Below, piece after piece: positions 54,505-63,746 of a stretch of 64,000 bases of DNA. The position numbers and the translations under genes were made by a program. Position 1 is the stretch's first letter, and each line of letters starts with the position of its first letter. The stretch covers positions 64,086 to 128,085 of the forward strand of contig CAIOAK010000177.1 of the NCBI GenBank assembly GCA_903855945.1. The letters run 5' to 3'. Below the pieces are notes generated by a model that did no database searches, was not told where the DNA came from, and worked only from the letters and a program-made list of their open reading frames with translations. The DNA is from an uncultured Anaeromyxobacter sp. Lineage in GTDB: Bacteria > Myxococcota > Myxococcia > Myxococcales > Anaeromyxobacteraceae.

Positions 54505-55365
54505 CTGGCGCGGGAGCCGATCCAGATCGGGGGGCGGCAGTTCGCCTCCTCCGGTGCCTACGTGGTGGGCATCTTGAACGTCACCCCCGACTCCTTCTCG
54601 GACGGGGGGCGATGGATCGACCCGGGCGCCGCCGTGGAGCAGGCCTTCCGTCTGGCCGCGGAGGGTGCGGATCTGATCGACGTCGGGGGCGAATCGACCC
54701 GTCCGGGCGCCCCGGAGGTGCCGGAGGCGGAGGAACTGCGTCGGGTCGTGCCGGTGCTCGAGAGGCTGGCAGCCGCCGGCCTTCCCGTCCCCGTCTCGGT
54801 GGACACCTCCCGCGCTTCGGTGGTCCGGGCTGCCGTCAACGCCGGAGCGGCCATGGTGAACGACGTCCGTGCCCTCGCCGACCCGGAGACCGCGCGGGCG
54901 GTGGCCGATTCGGGCGCACCGGTGGTCCTCATGCACATGCGGGGCTCGCCCCGGGACATGCGGGAACGGACCGGATACCGCGACCTCGTGGGGGAGGTCC
55001 GCGCCGAGCTGGCGATGGCGATCGGCCGTGCGATCGCAGCGGGGGTCCGGGAGGACCGGATCGCCATCGACCCCGGCCTCGGATTCGCGAAGACCCCCGA
55101 GCAGACCACCGAGGTGCTGGCACGCCTCGCGGAGTTCCTGTCGCTCGGTCGGCCGCTCTACGTCGGACCCTCCCGGAAGAGCTTCATCGGCGTGATCACA
55201 GGGGCTCCGCCGGCCGACCGGCTCCCCGGGACGCTGGCGGCGGTGACGGCCGCGGTCCTGGCCGGAGCCACCTTCGTCCGGGTCCACGACGTGGCCGCCG
55301 CGGTCCAGGCGGTCCGGGTGGCGCTCGCGTTACGGGATGCTGGCGCTTCCCCGACGAACGCCTAG
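54505..55365 (+). CDS. folP: Dihydropteroate synthase FolP
   Basis: 286 residues if the start is the CTG at 54505, which has GGAG five bases upstream and gives the usual N-terminal lead ([13 protein letters not shown]). The first canonical start codon (GTG 54562) would begin right at [14 protein letters not shown] and delete the first strand. Motifs: [63 protein letters not shown]. It condenses DHPP and p-aminobenzoate in folate synthesis. It lies 12 bases after ftsH. Confidence 0.9.
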   Translation: MAREPIQIGGRQFASSGAYVVGILNVTPDSFSDGGRWIDPGAAVEQAFRLAAEGADLIDVGGESTRPGAPEVPEAEELRRVVPVLERLAAAGLPVPVSVDTSRASVVRAAVNAGAAMVNDVRALADPETARAVADSGAPVVLMHMRGSPRDMRERTGYRDLVGEVRAELAMAIGRAIAAGVREDRIAIDPGLGFAKTPEQTTEVLARLAEFLSLGRPLYVGPSRKSFIGVITGAPPADRLPGTLAAVTAAVLAGATFVRVHDVAAAVQAVRVALALRDAGASPTNA

Positions 55366-55387
55366 ACTGTCACCGGGAGGAGAGAAC

Positions 55388-56791
55388 ATGGCGGCCTCAC
55401 AGGGCTTGGGTAACGGGGCGGGTGAGGAGCGGAAGCTCTTCGGGACCGACGGGGTTCGGGGCGTGGCCAACGTCCACCCCATCACCGCCGAGATGGCGCT
55501 CCAGCTCGGCCGCGCGCTTGCCTGGAAGGTCCGCTCCGGCAACCACCGGCACCGGATCGTCATCGGCAAGGACACGCGACTCTCCGGGTACATGCTCGAG
55601 ACGGCCATCGCGGCCGGCATCTGCTCCATGGGGGTCGACGTCCTGCTCTGCGGCCCGCTGCCGACGCCGGGGATCGCCTTCATCACCGAGTCGATGAGGG
55701 CCGACGCCGGGGTGGTCATCAGCGCGAGCCACAACCCTTATCAGGACAACGGCATCAAGTTCTTCGACCGGACCGGCTTCAAGCTTCCCGACGAGGAGGA
55801 GCTGGAGATCGAGCGGCTCGTGCTCGGGAACCAGGCGACCTCGCCCGACTTCCATGGGCTCCGCCCCACCGCCGAGCTCATCGGGAAGGCGAAGCGGATC
55901 GACGACGCCATCGGGCGCTACGTGGTCTTCCTGAAGTCGATATTCCCGAAGGAGCTGACGCTCGACGGGATGACCATCGTGGTGGATTGCGCCAACGGGG
56001 CCGCCTACCACACCGCTCCGGCGGTATTCGAGGAGCTGGGTGCCCGGGTGATCCCGCTCTCCGTGGATCCGGACGGCCGGAACATCAACGACGACTGCGG
56101 CGCCCTCCACCCGGCGCACATGGCCGCCCGCGTCCGGGAGGTCTGAGCCGACCTGGGGATCGCCCTCGACGGCGACGCCGACCGGGTCATCGTCGCCGAC
56201 GAGCAGGGGCGGGTGGTGGACGGGGACGCGATCATGGCCATCGTGGCCCGCGACATGATCCAGCGGGGAACGCTCCGGAAGGAGACGCTGGTCGCCACCG
56301 TGATGAGCAACGTCGGACTGGAGCGCGCCGTGGCGGAGGTGGGTGGAGCGGTGGTCCGCACGGGTGTGGGAGATCGCTACGTCGTCGAGGAGATGCGCCG
56401 CCGGGGCTACAACTTCGGCGGAGAGCAGTCGGGCCACCTCGTATTCCTGGACCACGCCACCACCGGTGACGGCGTGTGCGCGGCGCTCAACCTGCTCGCC
56501 GTGATGAAGCGGTCGGGATTGCGCGTCTCGCAGCTCGCCAGCTGCTTCACCCCTTCCCCGCAGGTGCAGCGCAACGTGACGGTGCGGGAGAAGCGCCCGA
56601 TCGAGACGCTGGCCCTCGTCCGAGCCGCCATCGACGACGTGGAGCGGGCGCTGGGTTCCTCGGGACGGGTGCTGGTTCGCTTCTCCGGCACCGAGAACAA
56701 GGCCCGCGTGCTCGTGGAGGGGCCGGACGACGCCTCCATCCGCGCGCACGCCGACCGGATCGCCGAGGCCCTCTCTCGGGAGCTCGCCTGA
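55388..56791 (+). CDS. glmM: Phosphoglucosamine mutase GlmM with in-frame TGA
   Basis: 467 residues if the TGA at 56144-56146 (codon 253) is bridged. GlmM converts glucosamine-6-P to glucosamine-1-P for UDP-GlcNAc synthesis. Phospho-serine loop [21 protein letters not shown] at the N-terminus, metal loop DGDADR right after the TGA, EQSGH sugar loop and the C-terminal [15 protein letters not shown] are all intact and in one frame. The TGA replaces one residue in VREV[11 protein letters not shown]. No SECIS-like hairpin follows. Either a sequencing error, a real nonsense mutation, or read-through; see finding. Strong SD GGAGG. Confidence 0.85.
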
Positions 56792-56792
56792 C

Positions 56793-57524
56793 ATGGCTGG
56801 ACCGCGGCTCGGCGTCAACGTCGATCACGTGGCCACCCTTCGCCAGGCCCGGGGGGCCAGCTATCCCGATCCGGTGGCGGCGGCGACGCTCGCCGAGCTC
56901 GCCGGCGCCGATCAGATCACGGTCCACCTCCGGGAGGATCGCCGGCACATCCAGGACCGGGACCTGGAGGCGATGCGGCGAACGGTCTCCACGCGGCTGA
57001 ATCTCGAGATGGCGGCCACCCCGGGGATGGTGGAGATCGCGCGCGCGGTTCGCCCCGACGAGGTGACGCTCGTGCCGGAGCGGCGTGCGGAGCTCACCAC
57101 CGAGGGCGGCCTCGACGTGGTCCGGGGTCGCGAGGAGATCGTCCGCGCCGTCCGGGCGCTCCGGGACGAGGGGATCCTGGTCTCCCTCTTCATCGACCCC
57201 GATCGGTCCCAGGTGGAGGCCTCCCGCGACGTCGGCGCACAGGTCATCGAGATCCACACCGGTCGTTACTGCGAGGCCCGACCCGGCGGCGAGCAGGTTC
57301 GCGAGCTCGCCCGCGTGGCCGAGGCGGCCCGGGCCGGGACGAGGCTGGGGCTCCAGGTCGCTGCCGGGCACGGCCTCCACTACCAGAACGTCGGTCCGGT
57401 GGTGGAGATCCCCGAGATCGAGGAGCTGAACATCGGCCACTCCATCGTGGCCCGCGCGGTGTTCGTGGGGCTGGAACGTGCGGTGCGCGAGATGAAGGAG
57501 CTCCTGGAGCGGGGCGGGCCATGA
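56793..57524 (+). CDS. pdxJ: Pyridoxine 5'-phosphate synthase PdxJ
   Basis: 243 residues. TIM barrel with [63 protein letters not shown], and GHGLHYQNV and [14 protein letters not shown] at the C-terminus, all PdxJ signatures. It makes PNP from 3-hydroxy-1-aminoacetone phosphate and DXP. One base after the glmM stop; the end is coupled to acpS (ATGA). Confidence 0.96.
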   Translation: MAGPRLGVNVDHVATLRQARGASYPDPVAAATLAELAGADQITVHLREDRRHIQDRDLEAMRRTVSTRLNLEMAATPGMVEIARAVRPDEVTLVPERRAELTTEGGLDVVRGREEIVRAVRALRDEGILVSLFIDPDRSQVEASRDVGAQVIEIHTGRYCEARPGGEQVRELARVAEAARAGTRLGLQVAAGHGLHYQNVGPVVEIPEIEELNIGHSIVARAVFVGLERAVREMKELLERGGP

Positions 57525-57913
57525 TCCGGGGCCTGGGCATCGACGTGGTGGAGGTGGCGCGGATCCGGCGCCTCCTCGGGGAGGAGGCCCGGGCCGGGAC
57601 GGCGGAGCGGTTCCTGGCTCGCTGTTTCACTGACAGTGAACGTCGCTTCTGCGATGGGCGGGCCGATCGGGAGAACGCCTACGCGGCGCGCTTCGCGGCC
57701 AAGGAGGCGACGTCCAAGGCACTCGGCGCTCCGGCCGGGATCCGGTGGACCGACGTGGAGGTGGAGCGGGGCGAGGGGGCTCCGACCCTCCGGCTTTCCG
57801 GGGTGGCCGACCGCGTGGCGCGGGAGAGAGGCGTCGATCGCGTCCACCTGTCCCTCACCCATGACGGCGGGATCGCGGCTGCGGTGGTGGTGCTCGAAGG
57901 AGGACGGGAATGA
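57521..57913 (+). CDS. acpS: Holo-[acyl-carrier-protein] synthase AcpS
   Basis: 130 residues. [14 protein letters not shown] with catalytic Asp, FT-x2-E motif (CFTDSE), [15 protein letters not shown] with the Glu/Lys of the active site. It transfers 4'-phosphopantetheine to ACP using Mg. The FTDSE codons form a palindrome copy. ATGA overlaps at both ends. Confidence 0.94.
   Translation: MIRGLGIDVVEVARIRRLLGEEARAGTAERFLARCFTDSERRFCDGRADRENAYAARFAAKEATSKALGAPAGIRWTDVEVERGEGAPTLRLSGVADRVARERGVDRVHLSLTHDGGIAAAVVVLEGGRE
57626..57640. other. TTCACTG-A-CAGTGAA palindrome, copy 4 (inside acpS)
   Basis: Perfect 7+1+7 palindrome read as TTC ACT GAC AGT GAA (F-T-D-S-E). Part of this is the conserved FTxxE motif of AcpS, but ACT, AGT and GAA are unusual codon choices in this genome. 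Confidence 0.55.
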
Positions 57914-59448
57914 GACTGGTGAATGCGGAGGAGATGCGGGCCATCGAGCGGATTGCCATCGAGGAGATGGGGATCCCCGCGGCCACCCTGATGGAGCGGG
58001 CGGGGCGGGCGGTGGCCGAGGAGGCCCTCGAGCTGGCCGGCCAGGACGGGCGCGTGGTCGTCGTCTGCGGAGCCGGAAACAACGGCGGCGACGGATTCGT
58101 CGCGGCGCGCCTTCTCCAGAAGGCGGGGCGCGGGGTGCTGGCGGTGGGGCTCGGCAGGCCCGACCAGGGCAGCCCCGAGTCGATGGCCATGCGGAAGGCG
58201 GCCGAGGAGGCCGGTGTGCCGATCTCGGGGCTCGGCGCGCTCGAGCAGTTTCCGGTCCGGAGGGGCGACCTCGTCATCGACGCGATCTTCGGCACCGGCC
58301 TCGACCGCCCCGCGGAGGGGAACTTCGCGGCGGGTATCGAGGCCATCGCACGACTCCGGGAGCAGGGGGCACGGGTGCTGGCCGTGGACCTGCCCTCCGG
58401 CCTCTCCACCGACACCGGGCACACCGTCGGCCTGGCCGTACGCGCCGACGCCACGGTGACCCTCGCCTATTCCAAGATCGGGCTCGAGCTGCAACCGGGT
58501 GCGGACCTGGCCGGGGTCATCACCGTGGTGGACATCGGCATCCCGCCGTCGGCGGCCGACCGCGTCCCGGCCTCGGCCGAGCTGCTCGACGAGGCGACCG
58601 CCCGTTCGCTCGTCCTCCGGCGGGATCGGGAGGCCCACAAGGGGAACGCGGGGCGGCTGCTCGTCGTGGCCGGCATGCCCGGGAAGACGGGGGCGGCCCA
58701 TCTCGCCCTGTGCGGAGCCCTGCGCGGAGGGGCCGGTCTCGTCACGCTGGCCGCACGCGCCGAGGTGATCGGACCTGCGCTGTCCGGGCGTCCCGAAGCC
58801 ATGAGCATCACGCTGCCGGGGAATGGAGCCATCACACGGTCCGACGTGCAGGCCCTCCAGGCGGCAGCGGCGGGGGCGGACGCGCTCGTCATCGGCCCCG
58901 GCATCCCGCGCGGGCCGGAGACGGCACCCGCCATCCGTGGGCTCCTCGAGCGGCACCCGCTGCCGACCGTGCTCGACGCCGACGCCGTGAACGCGCTGGC
59001 CGACCATCCGGGGCTCGTCGCGGCGATCGGCCAGGATGCACCCATCGTGCTGACGCCCCACCCGGGCGAGATGGCACGGCTCATCGGCGGAAGCGTCGAG
59101 GAGATCCAGGCCGACCGGGTCGCCATCGCCCGGCGCAAGGCGCAGGAATGGGGCGTGGTGGTGCTCCTGAAGGGGGCTCGCACCGTGGTGGCCGCTCCCG
59201 ACGGGCCGGCCGCCATCATCCCCACCGGAAATCCCGGGATGGCCACCGGCGGGACCGGGGACGTCCTCGCGGGGCTGCTCGGCGCGATGCTCGCCGGTGG
59301 GCTTCGGCCGCGGGAGGCGGCCCGGGCGGCTGCCTGGGTGCACGGGCGCGCCGGTGACATCGCGGCGCGACGTTTCGGGGAGCGCGGAATGCTCGCTTCC
59401 GATCTGGCCGAGGCCATCGGGGCGGTCTGGGTGGAATGGGGACGCTGA
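57910..59448 (+). CDS. nnr: Bifunctional NAD(P)H-hydrate epimerase/dehydratase (Nnr)
   Basis: 512 residues. N-terminal epimerase domain (YjeF_N, 1-210): VCGAGNNGGDGFVAARLL, AIFGTGLDRPAEG, AVDLPSGLSTDTG. C-terminal ADP/ATP-dependent dehydratase domain (about 225-505): NAGRLLVVAGMPGKTGAAHLA, VIGPGI, LDADAVNALA, LTPHPGEMARL and GTGDVLAGLLGAML. It repairs hydrated nicotinamide cofactors. ATGA overlaps acpS; its 3' end overlaps tsaE by 13 bases. Confidence 0.95.
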   Translation: MRLVNAEEMRAIERIAIEEMGIPAATLMERAGRAVAEEALELAGQDGRVVVVCGAGNNGGDGFVAARLLQKAGRGVLAVGLGRPDQGSPESMAMRKAAEEAGVPISGLGALEQFPVRRGDLVIDAIFGTGLDRPAEGNFAAGIEAIARLREQGARVLAVDLPSGLSTDTGHTVGLAVRADATVTLAYSKIGLELQPGADLAGVITVVDIGIPPSAADRVPASAELLDEATARSLVLRRDREAHKGNAGRLLVVAGMPGKTGAAHLALCGALRGGAGLVTLAARAEVIGPALSGRPEAMSITLPGNGAITRSDVQALQAAAAGADALVIGPGIPRGPETAPAIRGLLERHPLPTVLDADAVNALADHPGLVAAIGQDAPIVLTPHPGEMARLIGGSVEEIQADRVAIARRKAQEWGVVVLLKGARTVVAAPDGPAAIIPTGNPGMATGGTGDVLAGLLGAMLAGGLRPREAARAAAWVHGRAGDIAARRFGERGMLASDLAEAIGAVWVEWGR

Positions 59449-59942
59449 TCGATCGGGAACGGGTACGCGTGGAGCGCACCAGCCGCTCCCCCTCCGAGAC
59501 CCGCCGGCTGGGCGAGCGGATCGGGGCGCGCCTCCTCTCCGGGGACGTGCTCGCGCTGTCGGGCGATCTCGGAGCGGGGAAGACGCAGCTCGCCCGCGGG
59601 ATCTGCCGGGGAGCCGGGGTGCCCGACGACGAGATCGCGAGTCCCACCTTCGCCATCGTCGCCACCTACCGCGGCCGGATCCCCGTGAACCACGCCGACC
59701 TCTACCGGATCGGGGACGAGGACGAGCTCCAGGCGACCGGCTTTCCGGATCTCGTCGGTCGGGTGGGGGCGAGCGTGGTGGAGTGGGCCGACCGCTTCCC
59801 GGGGGCGCTCCCGGCCGAGCGGCTGGAGATCCAGCTCGCGCACGATCCGGTTCACCCGCGGTCGCGTCGTCTCGTCGTCACCGGGATCGGCGCGCGACAT
59901 GCCGCGCTGGCGCGGCTGCTCGAGCCGCGGCGCCCCGTCTGA
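59436..59942 (+). CDS. tsaE: tRNA threonylcarbamoyladenosine biosynthesis ATPase TsaE
   Basis: 168 residues. Walker A GDLGAGKTQLARGI, SPTFAIVATYRG with the ASPTF switch, HADLYRI and VVEWADRF match TsaE, which supports t6A synthesis with TsaBCD. Its C-terminal 22 codons overlap the end of the convergent amidotransferase gene by 65 bases. t6A is also the substrate of MtaB encoded at 41.6 kb. Confidence 0.93.
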   Translation: MGTLIDRERVRVERTSRSPSETRRLGERIGARLLSGDVLALSGDLGAGKTQLARGICRGAGVPDDEIASPTFAIVATYRGRIPVNHADLYRIGDEDELQATGFPDLVGRVGASVVEWADRFPGALPAERLEIQLAHDPVHPRSRRLVVTGIGARHAALARLLEPRRPV

Positions 59943-60708
59943 CCTCGTCGCGGAGCGGTTCCATCTCCACGCGCAGGGCGCGGTCCACGCCGACGAAGCC
60001 GTCCTCGGGCACCGGTTGCCACCCGGAGCTGCCGATCGGCTCGCTGGCGATGGCGACGAGGGGCCGTCCGCGCGAGGGGAGGGAGATCTGGAGTGGCTTG
60101 CCGTGGCGGCAGGCGCAGAGCATCCGCCCGTCGGAGACCAGGAAGTTCAAGGTGGAGCGCAGCTCCCCCCGATCGGCGATGGCCTTCACGAGGGAGACCG
60201 TCTCGGCGAGCGCGAGCCGGACATCGGTGAGCGAGGCCCGGCCCGGGCCCAGGCGGAGGTCGAGGCGGGAGAGGAAGAGCTGGAAGCAGCGTTCGCTGTC
60301 GGTCTCGCCGGAGAGGTTCGCTCGACGGCGCGGGGAGATGGCGGCGAGGAGCGCCTCCCGGACCGAGCGGGAGCGCTTGTAGCGGGCCACCGTTCCGTTG
60401 TGGGCGAAGACCCAGTTCCCCTCGACGAAGGGATGGGTGTTCTCGAGCGCCACCCGCCCGATGCTGGCGTCCCGCACGTGGGCCACGACCACCCGGGAAC
60501 GGGCGCCGCGCCCGGCCCGGACGAAATCGTCGTCGGCGTGAGCGGCCATGACGCCGCGGCGAACGCGCGGCCCCCCGGAGCCGTACCAGGCGATCCCCCA
60601 TCCATGGGGGTGCAGGTGCGACTGGGTCCGGAGCGCGTTCTCGGCGCTGCAGAGCGGTCGCGAGGCCGAGCGGCGAGCGTCGGAGAGCTGTCCGAAGAGG
60701 CGGCACAT
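59878..60708 (-). CDS. Class II glutamine amidotransferase (YafJ-like)
   Basis: 276 residues. Catalytic N-terminal Cys2 (MCRLFG, exposed after Met removal), HPHGWGIAWYG, VVAHVRDASIG, ENTHPFVEGNWVFAHNG and ETDSERCFQLFL define the Ntn-hydrolase glutaminase domain of the YafJ/EgtC group. No synthase partner domain is fused or adjacent, so the acceptor reaction is unknown. Convergent with tsaE, overlapping 65 bases. Confidence 0.86.
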   Translation of the reverse strand: MCRLFGQLSDARRSASRPLCSAENALRTQSHLHPHGWGIAWYGSGGPRVRRGVMAAHADDDFVRAGRGARSRVVVAHVRDASIGRVALENTHPFVEGNWVFAHNGTVARYKRSRSVREALLAAISPRRRANLSGETDSERCFQLFLSRLDLRLGPGRASLTDVRLALAETVSLVKAIADRGELRSTLNFLVSDGRMLCACRHGKPLQISLPSRGRPLVAIASEPIGSSGWQPVPEDGFVGVDRALRVEMEPLRDEVRRGAAARAAAPARHVARRSR

Positions 60709-60756
60709 CCCGGTCCGGAGTCTAGCGGGCCGGAAGGCTCCGCGCAGGGTTCCGCG

Positions 60757-62025
60757 TCAGCCCACGCAGTCGCAGGCCGCCGGCTCGTCCGCCTCGTGCA
60801 CCACGCGCCCGCCCTTCAGGACGCAGCGGACGTGGTTCGCGCCCGCGTGCCAGGCGAGGTGCTCGGGGGTCCGGGCTCCCCAGACCACCAGATCGGCGGG
60901 CCCTCCGGCGAAGAGTCGTCCCGCCTCCGGCAGGCGGAGCGCGCGCGCGCCGCCCCGGGTGAGCGCCCAGAGCGCCTCCCCGGGGGTGACGCGGCACTGG
61001 AGGACCGCGAGCGAGAGCGCGAGGCCAAGGTTCTCGCTCATGGACGACCCGGGGTTCAGGTTGCTCGCGAGGGCGAGCGGGACCCCGGCGTCGGCGAGCC
61101 GCCTCCCCGGCGCGAACGAGCTTCCGCGCAGGAGCAGCGTGGAGGTGGGGAGGAGGCCGGCCACCACGCCGGCGCGGGCCATCTCCGCGATGCCCGCGTC
61201 GTCCACGTGTTCCAGGTGGTCGGCCGAGGCGGCTCCGATCTCGGCGGCCAGCCGGGCTGCGCCATCGGCGGCGAGTTGATCGGCGTGCAGTCGCACGTGG
61301 AGACCGAGCGCCCGTGCCGCGAGCAGCACGCGCCGTGCCTCCTCGAGCGAGAAGGCGGTCGTGGCCACGAAGGCGTCGCAACCGGTGGCGAGCCGTTCCG
61401 CGGCGACGCGCGGCAGGAGGACCTCCACCACCTCCCGGAGCCATTCCTCCCGGGAGCGGCCGGTGGGGACCGCGTGGAGGGGCAGGGCGGTGGCGATCAC
61501 GTCCTGCTCACCCGAGACGGAGCGGGCGAGTTCCCGAACCGTTCGAAGCAGGCGCAGTTCCTCCTCGGCCGACTCCCCGTAGCCGCTCTTCACCTCGAGC
61601 GTGGTGACCCCCCAGGAGAGCAGCCGGCGCGCCCGGACGCGGGCCGAGCGGAGCAACTCGGCGTCGGAGGCCGCCCGGGTGGCCCGCATCGTCGCGCGGA
61701 TGCCGCCGCCCGTGCGGGAGATCTCCTCGTAGCTTCGTCCCCCGGCGAGCGCCGCGAACTCCGCGGCGCGCGCGCCGTCGTCGCCGAAGAGGAGGTGGGT
61801 GTGGCAATCGACGAGCCCGGGCGTGACGAGACGGCCGGCGGCGTCGATCTCCCGGGCGCCCGCGACCTCCACGGCCGACGCGACCCCTTCGTCGGGGCCG
61901 ATCCAGGCGACCCGCCCGCCCACGACCGCGACCGCCTGCCCCGACCGGAGCGCCGCGTCGTTCACGGCGCCGTCGCAGGTCGCGAGGGTGGCCCGGCGGA
62001 CGATCAGGGTGGCGGGCGGAAGCAT
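60757..62025 (-). CDS. hutI: Imidazolonepropionase HutI
   Basis: 422 residues. Metal-dependent amidohydrolase: [16 protein letters not shown] (zinc HxH), [37 protein letters not shown] and ASNLNPGSS, the HutI signatures. It opens imidazolone-propionate in histidine degradation. The ATG overlaps the hutU stop by one base (TGATG). hutH and hutF/G are not in the window. Confidence 0.94.
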   Translation of the reverse strand: MLPPATLIVRRATLATCDGAVNDAALRSGQAVAVVGGRVAWIGPDEGVASAVEVAGAREIDAAGRLVTPGLVDCHTHLLFGDDGARAAEFAALAGGRSYEEISRTGGGIRATMRATRAASDAELLRSARVRARRLLSWGVTTLEVKSGYGESAEEELRLLRTVRELARSVSGEQDVIATALPLHAVPTGRSREEWLREVVEVLLPRVAAERLATGCDAFVATTAFSLEEARRVLLAARALGLHVRLHADQLAADGAARLAAEIGAASADHLEHVDDAGIAEMARAGVVAGLLPTSTLLLRGSSFAPGRRLADAGVPLALASNLNPGSSMSENLGLALSLAVLQCRVTPGEALWALTRGGARALRLPEAGRLFAGGPADLVVWGARTPEHLAWHAGANHVRCVLKGGRVVHEADEPAACDCVG

Positions 62026-63686
62026 CAGGGTTGGCTCCGGTCTCCTGGGGGGATTCGCACGCCCCGTTCCCGGGCCACGTCCAGCGCTTCCGGGTAGCCG
62101 GCGTCCGCATGGCGCAGCACGCCCATGGCCGGGTCGCCGCGCAGGACGCGGGCCAGGCGTCGCGCGGCGCCCTCGGTCCCGTCGGCGACGATCACCTGCC
62201 CGGCGTGCAGCGAGTACCCGATCCCCACGCCGCCGCCGTGGTGGAAGCTCACCCAGGATGCGCCGTTCACCGCGTTGAGGAGCGCGTTCAGGATGGGCCA
62301 GTCGGCCACCGCGTCCGAGCCGTCGCGCATGGCCTCGGTCTCCCGGTTCGGGGAGGCGACCGAGCCGCAGTCGAGGTGGTCGCGTCCGATGACGATGGGC
62401 GCCCGTACCTTTCCGTCCCGCACGAGCTCGTTGAAGGCGAGGCCGGCCCGCTCCCGCTCGCCGTAGCCGAGCCAGCAGATCCGCGCCGGGAGCCCCTGGA
62501 ACTTCACCTTCCGTGCGGCGAGGTCGAGCCAGCGCAGGAGCCCGCGCTTCTCCGGGAAGAGGCGGGCCACGGCCGCGTCGGTGGCGGCGATGTCGGCCGG
62601 GTCGCCGGAGAGCGCCACCCAGCGGAACGGCCCCTGCCCCTCGCAGAAGAGGGGACGGATGTAGGCGGGGACGAAGCCCGGGTAGTCGAAGGCGTTCGCG
62701 ACACCGGCGTCGAGCGCCCCGGCGCGCAGGTTGTTGCCGTAGTCGAAGACGTGGCTTCCGAGCCCGCGCAGCGCGAGCATCGCCTCCACTTGGAGTGCCA
62801 TCGACTCCTTCGAGCGGCGGATCACCTGGGCGGGATCGGAGATGCGAAGCCGGGCCACCTCCTCGATCGAGAGACCGACCGGCACGTACCCGTTCAAGGG
62901 ATCGTGGGCCGAGGTCTGGTCGGTGACGAGGTCGGGCGCGACGCCCCGGCGGACGAGCTCCGGGTAGACCTCGGCTGCGTTTCCGACGAGCCCCACCGAG
63001 AGCGGCCGGCGCTGCCGCCGGGCCTCGTCGAGCTTCCGGAGCGCGTCGTCGAGCGACGTCGCTCCCTCGTCGAGGTACCCGCCGGCGATCCGCTTCGAGA
63101 GGCGCGCGGGATCGACGTCCACGCCCAGGAAGGCGGCGCCGAGCATCGTGGCCGCCAGCGGCTGCGCGCCCCCCATGCCGCCGAGCCCTCCGGAGAGGAC
63201 GAGCCGGCCCGAGAGATCGTCCGTTCCGAAGTGGGTCCGCCCGGCCTGGGCGAAGGTCTCGTAGGTGCCCTGGAGGATCCCCTGGGTCCCGATGTAGATC
63301 CAGGAGCCCGCGGTCATCTGGCCGTACATCATGAGGCCGCGTCGCTCCAGCTCGTGGAAGTGCTCCCAGGTGGCCCAGCGCCCCACCAGGTTGGAGTTGG
63401 CGATGAGGACGCGGGGCGCGTCCGGGTGCGTGTCCACGACGCCCACCGGCTTCCCGCTCTGGACGAGCAAGGTCTCGTCGTCCCGCAGGTCCCGAAGGGC
63501 CGCCACGATCCGCCGGTAGCTCTCCGGATCGCGGGCCGCCTTCCCGGTGCCGCCGTACACGACCAGGTCGGCCGGGCGCTCGGCCACCTCCGGGTCCAGG
63601 TTGTTCATGAGCATCCGCAGCGCGGCCTCCTGGACCCAGCCGCGGCAGGAGAGGGCGGAGCCCCGGGGGGCGCGGATCTCTTCCAT
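62025..63686 (-). CDS. hutU: Urocanate hydratase HutU
   Basis: 553 residues from ATG 63686 ([17 protein letters not shown]). NAD-tight-binding urocanase with [73 protein letters not shown] and [12 protein letters not shown]. It converts urocanate to imidazolone-propionate. Divergent from psd across 60 bases. Confidence 0.96.
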   Translation of the reverse strand: MEEIRAPRGSALSCRGWVQEAALRMLMNNLDPEVAERPADLVVYGGTGKAARDPESYRRIVAALRDLRDDETLLVQSGKPVGVVDTHPDAPRVLIANSNLVGRWATWEHFHELERRGLMMYGQMTAGSWIYIGTQGILQGTYETFAQAGRTHFGTDDLSGRLVLSGGLGGMGGAQPLAATMLGAAFLGVDVDPARLSKRIAGGYLDEGATSLDDALRKLDEARRQRRPLSVGLVGNAAEVYPELVRRGVAPDLVTDQTSAHDPLNGYVPVGLSIEEVARLRISDPAQVIRRSKESMALQVEAMLALRGLGSHVFDYGNNLRAGALDAGVANAFDYPGFVPAYIRPLFCEGQGPFRWVALSGDPADIAATDAAVARLFPEKRGLLRWLDLAARKVKFQGLPARICWLGYGERERAGLAFNELVRDGKVRAPIVIGRDHLDCGSVASPNRETEAMRDGSDAVADWPILNALLNAVNGASWVSFHHGGGVGIGYSLHAGQVIVADGTEGAARRLARVLRGDPAMGVLRHADAGYPEALDVARERGVRIPPGDRSQP

Positions 63687-63746
63687 GTCCCAGGCTCTAG
63701 CACGACTCCAGGGCACGCGCCCGGGCGGTCGGATAGACTGCTGCCC

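Noticed and set aside
56144-56146. Selenocysteine in GlmM
   Set aside because: No SECIS-like hairpin is visible downstream and GlmM is not a known selenoprotein family. Left open only as read-through or error.
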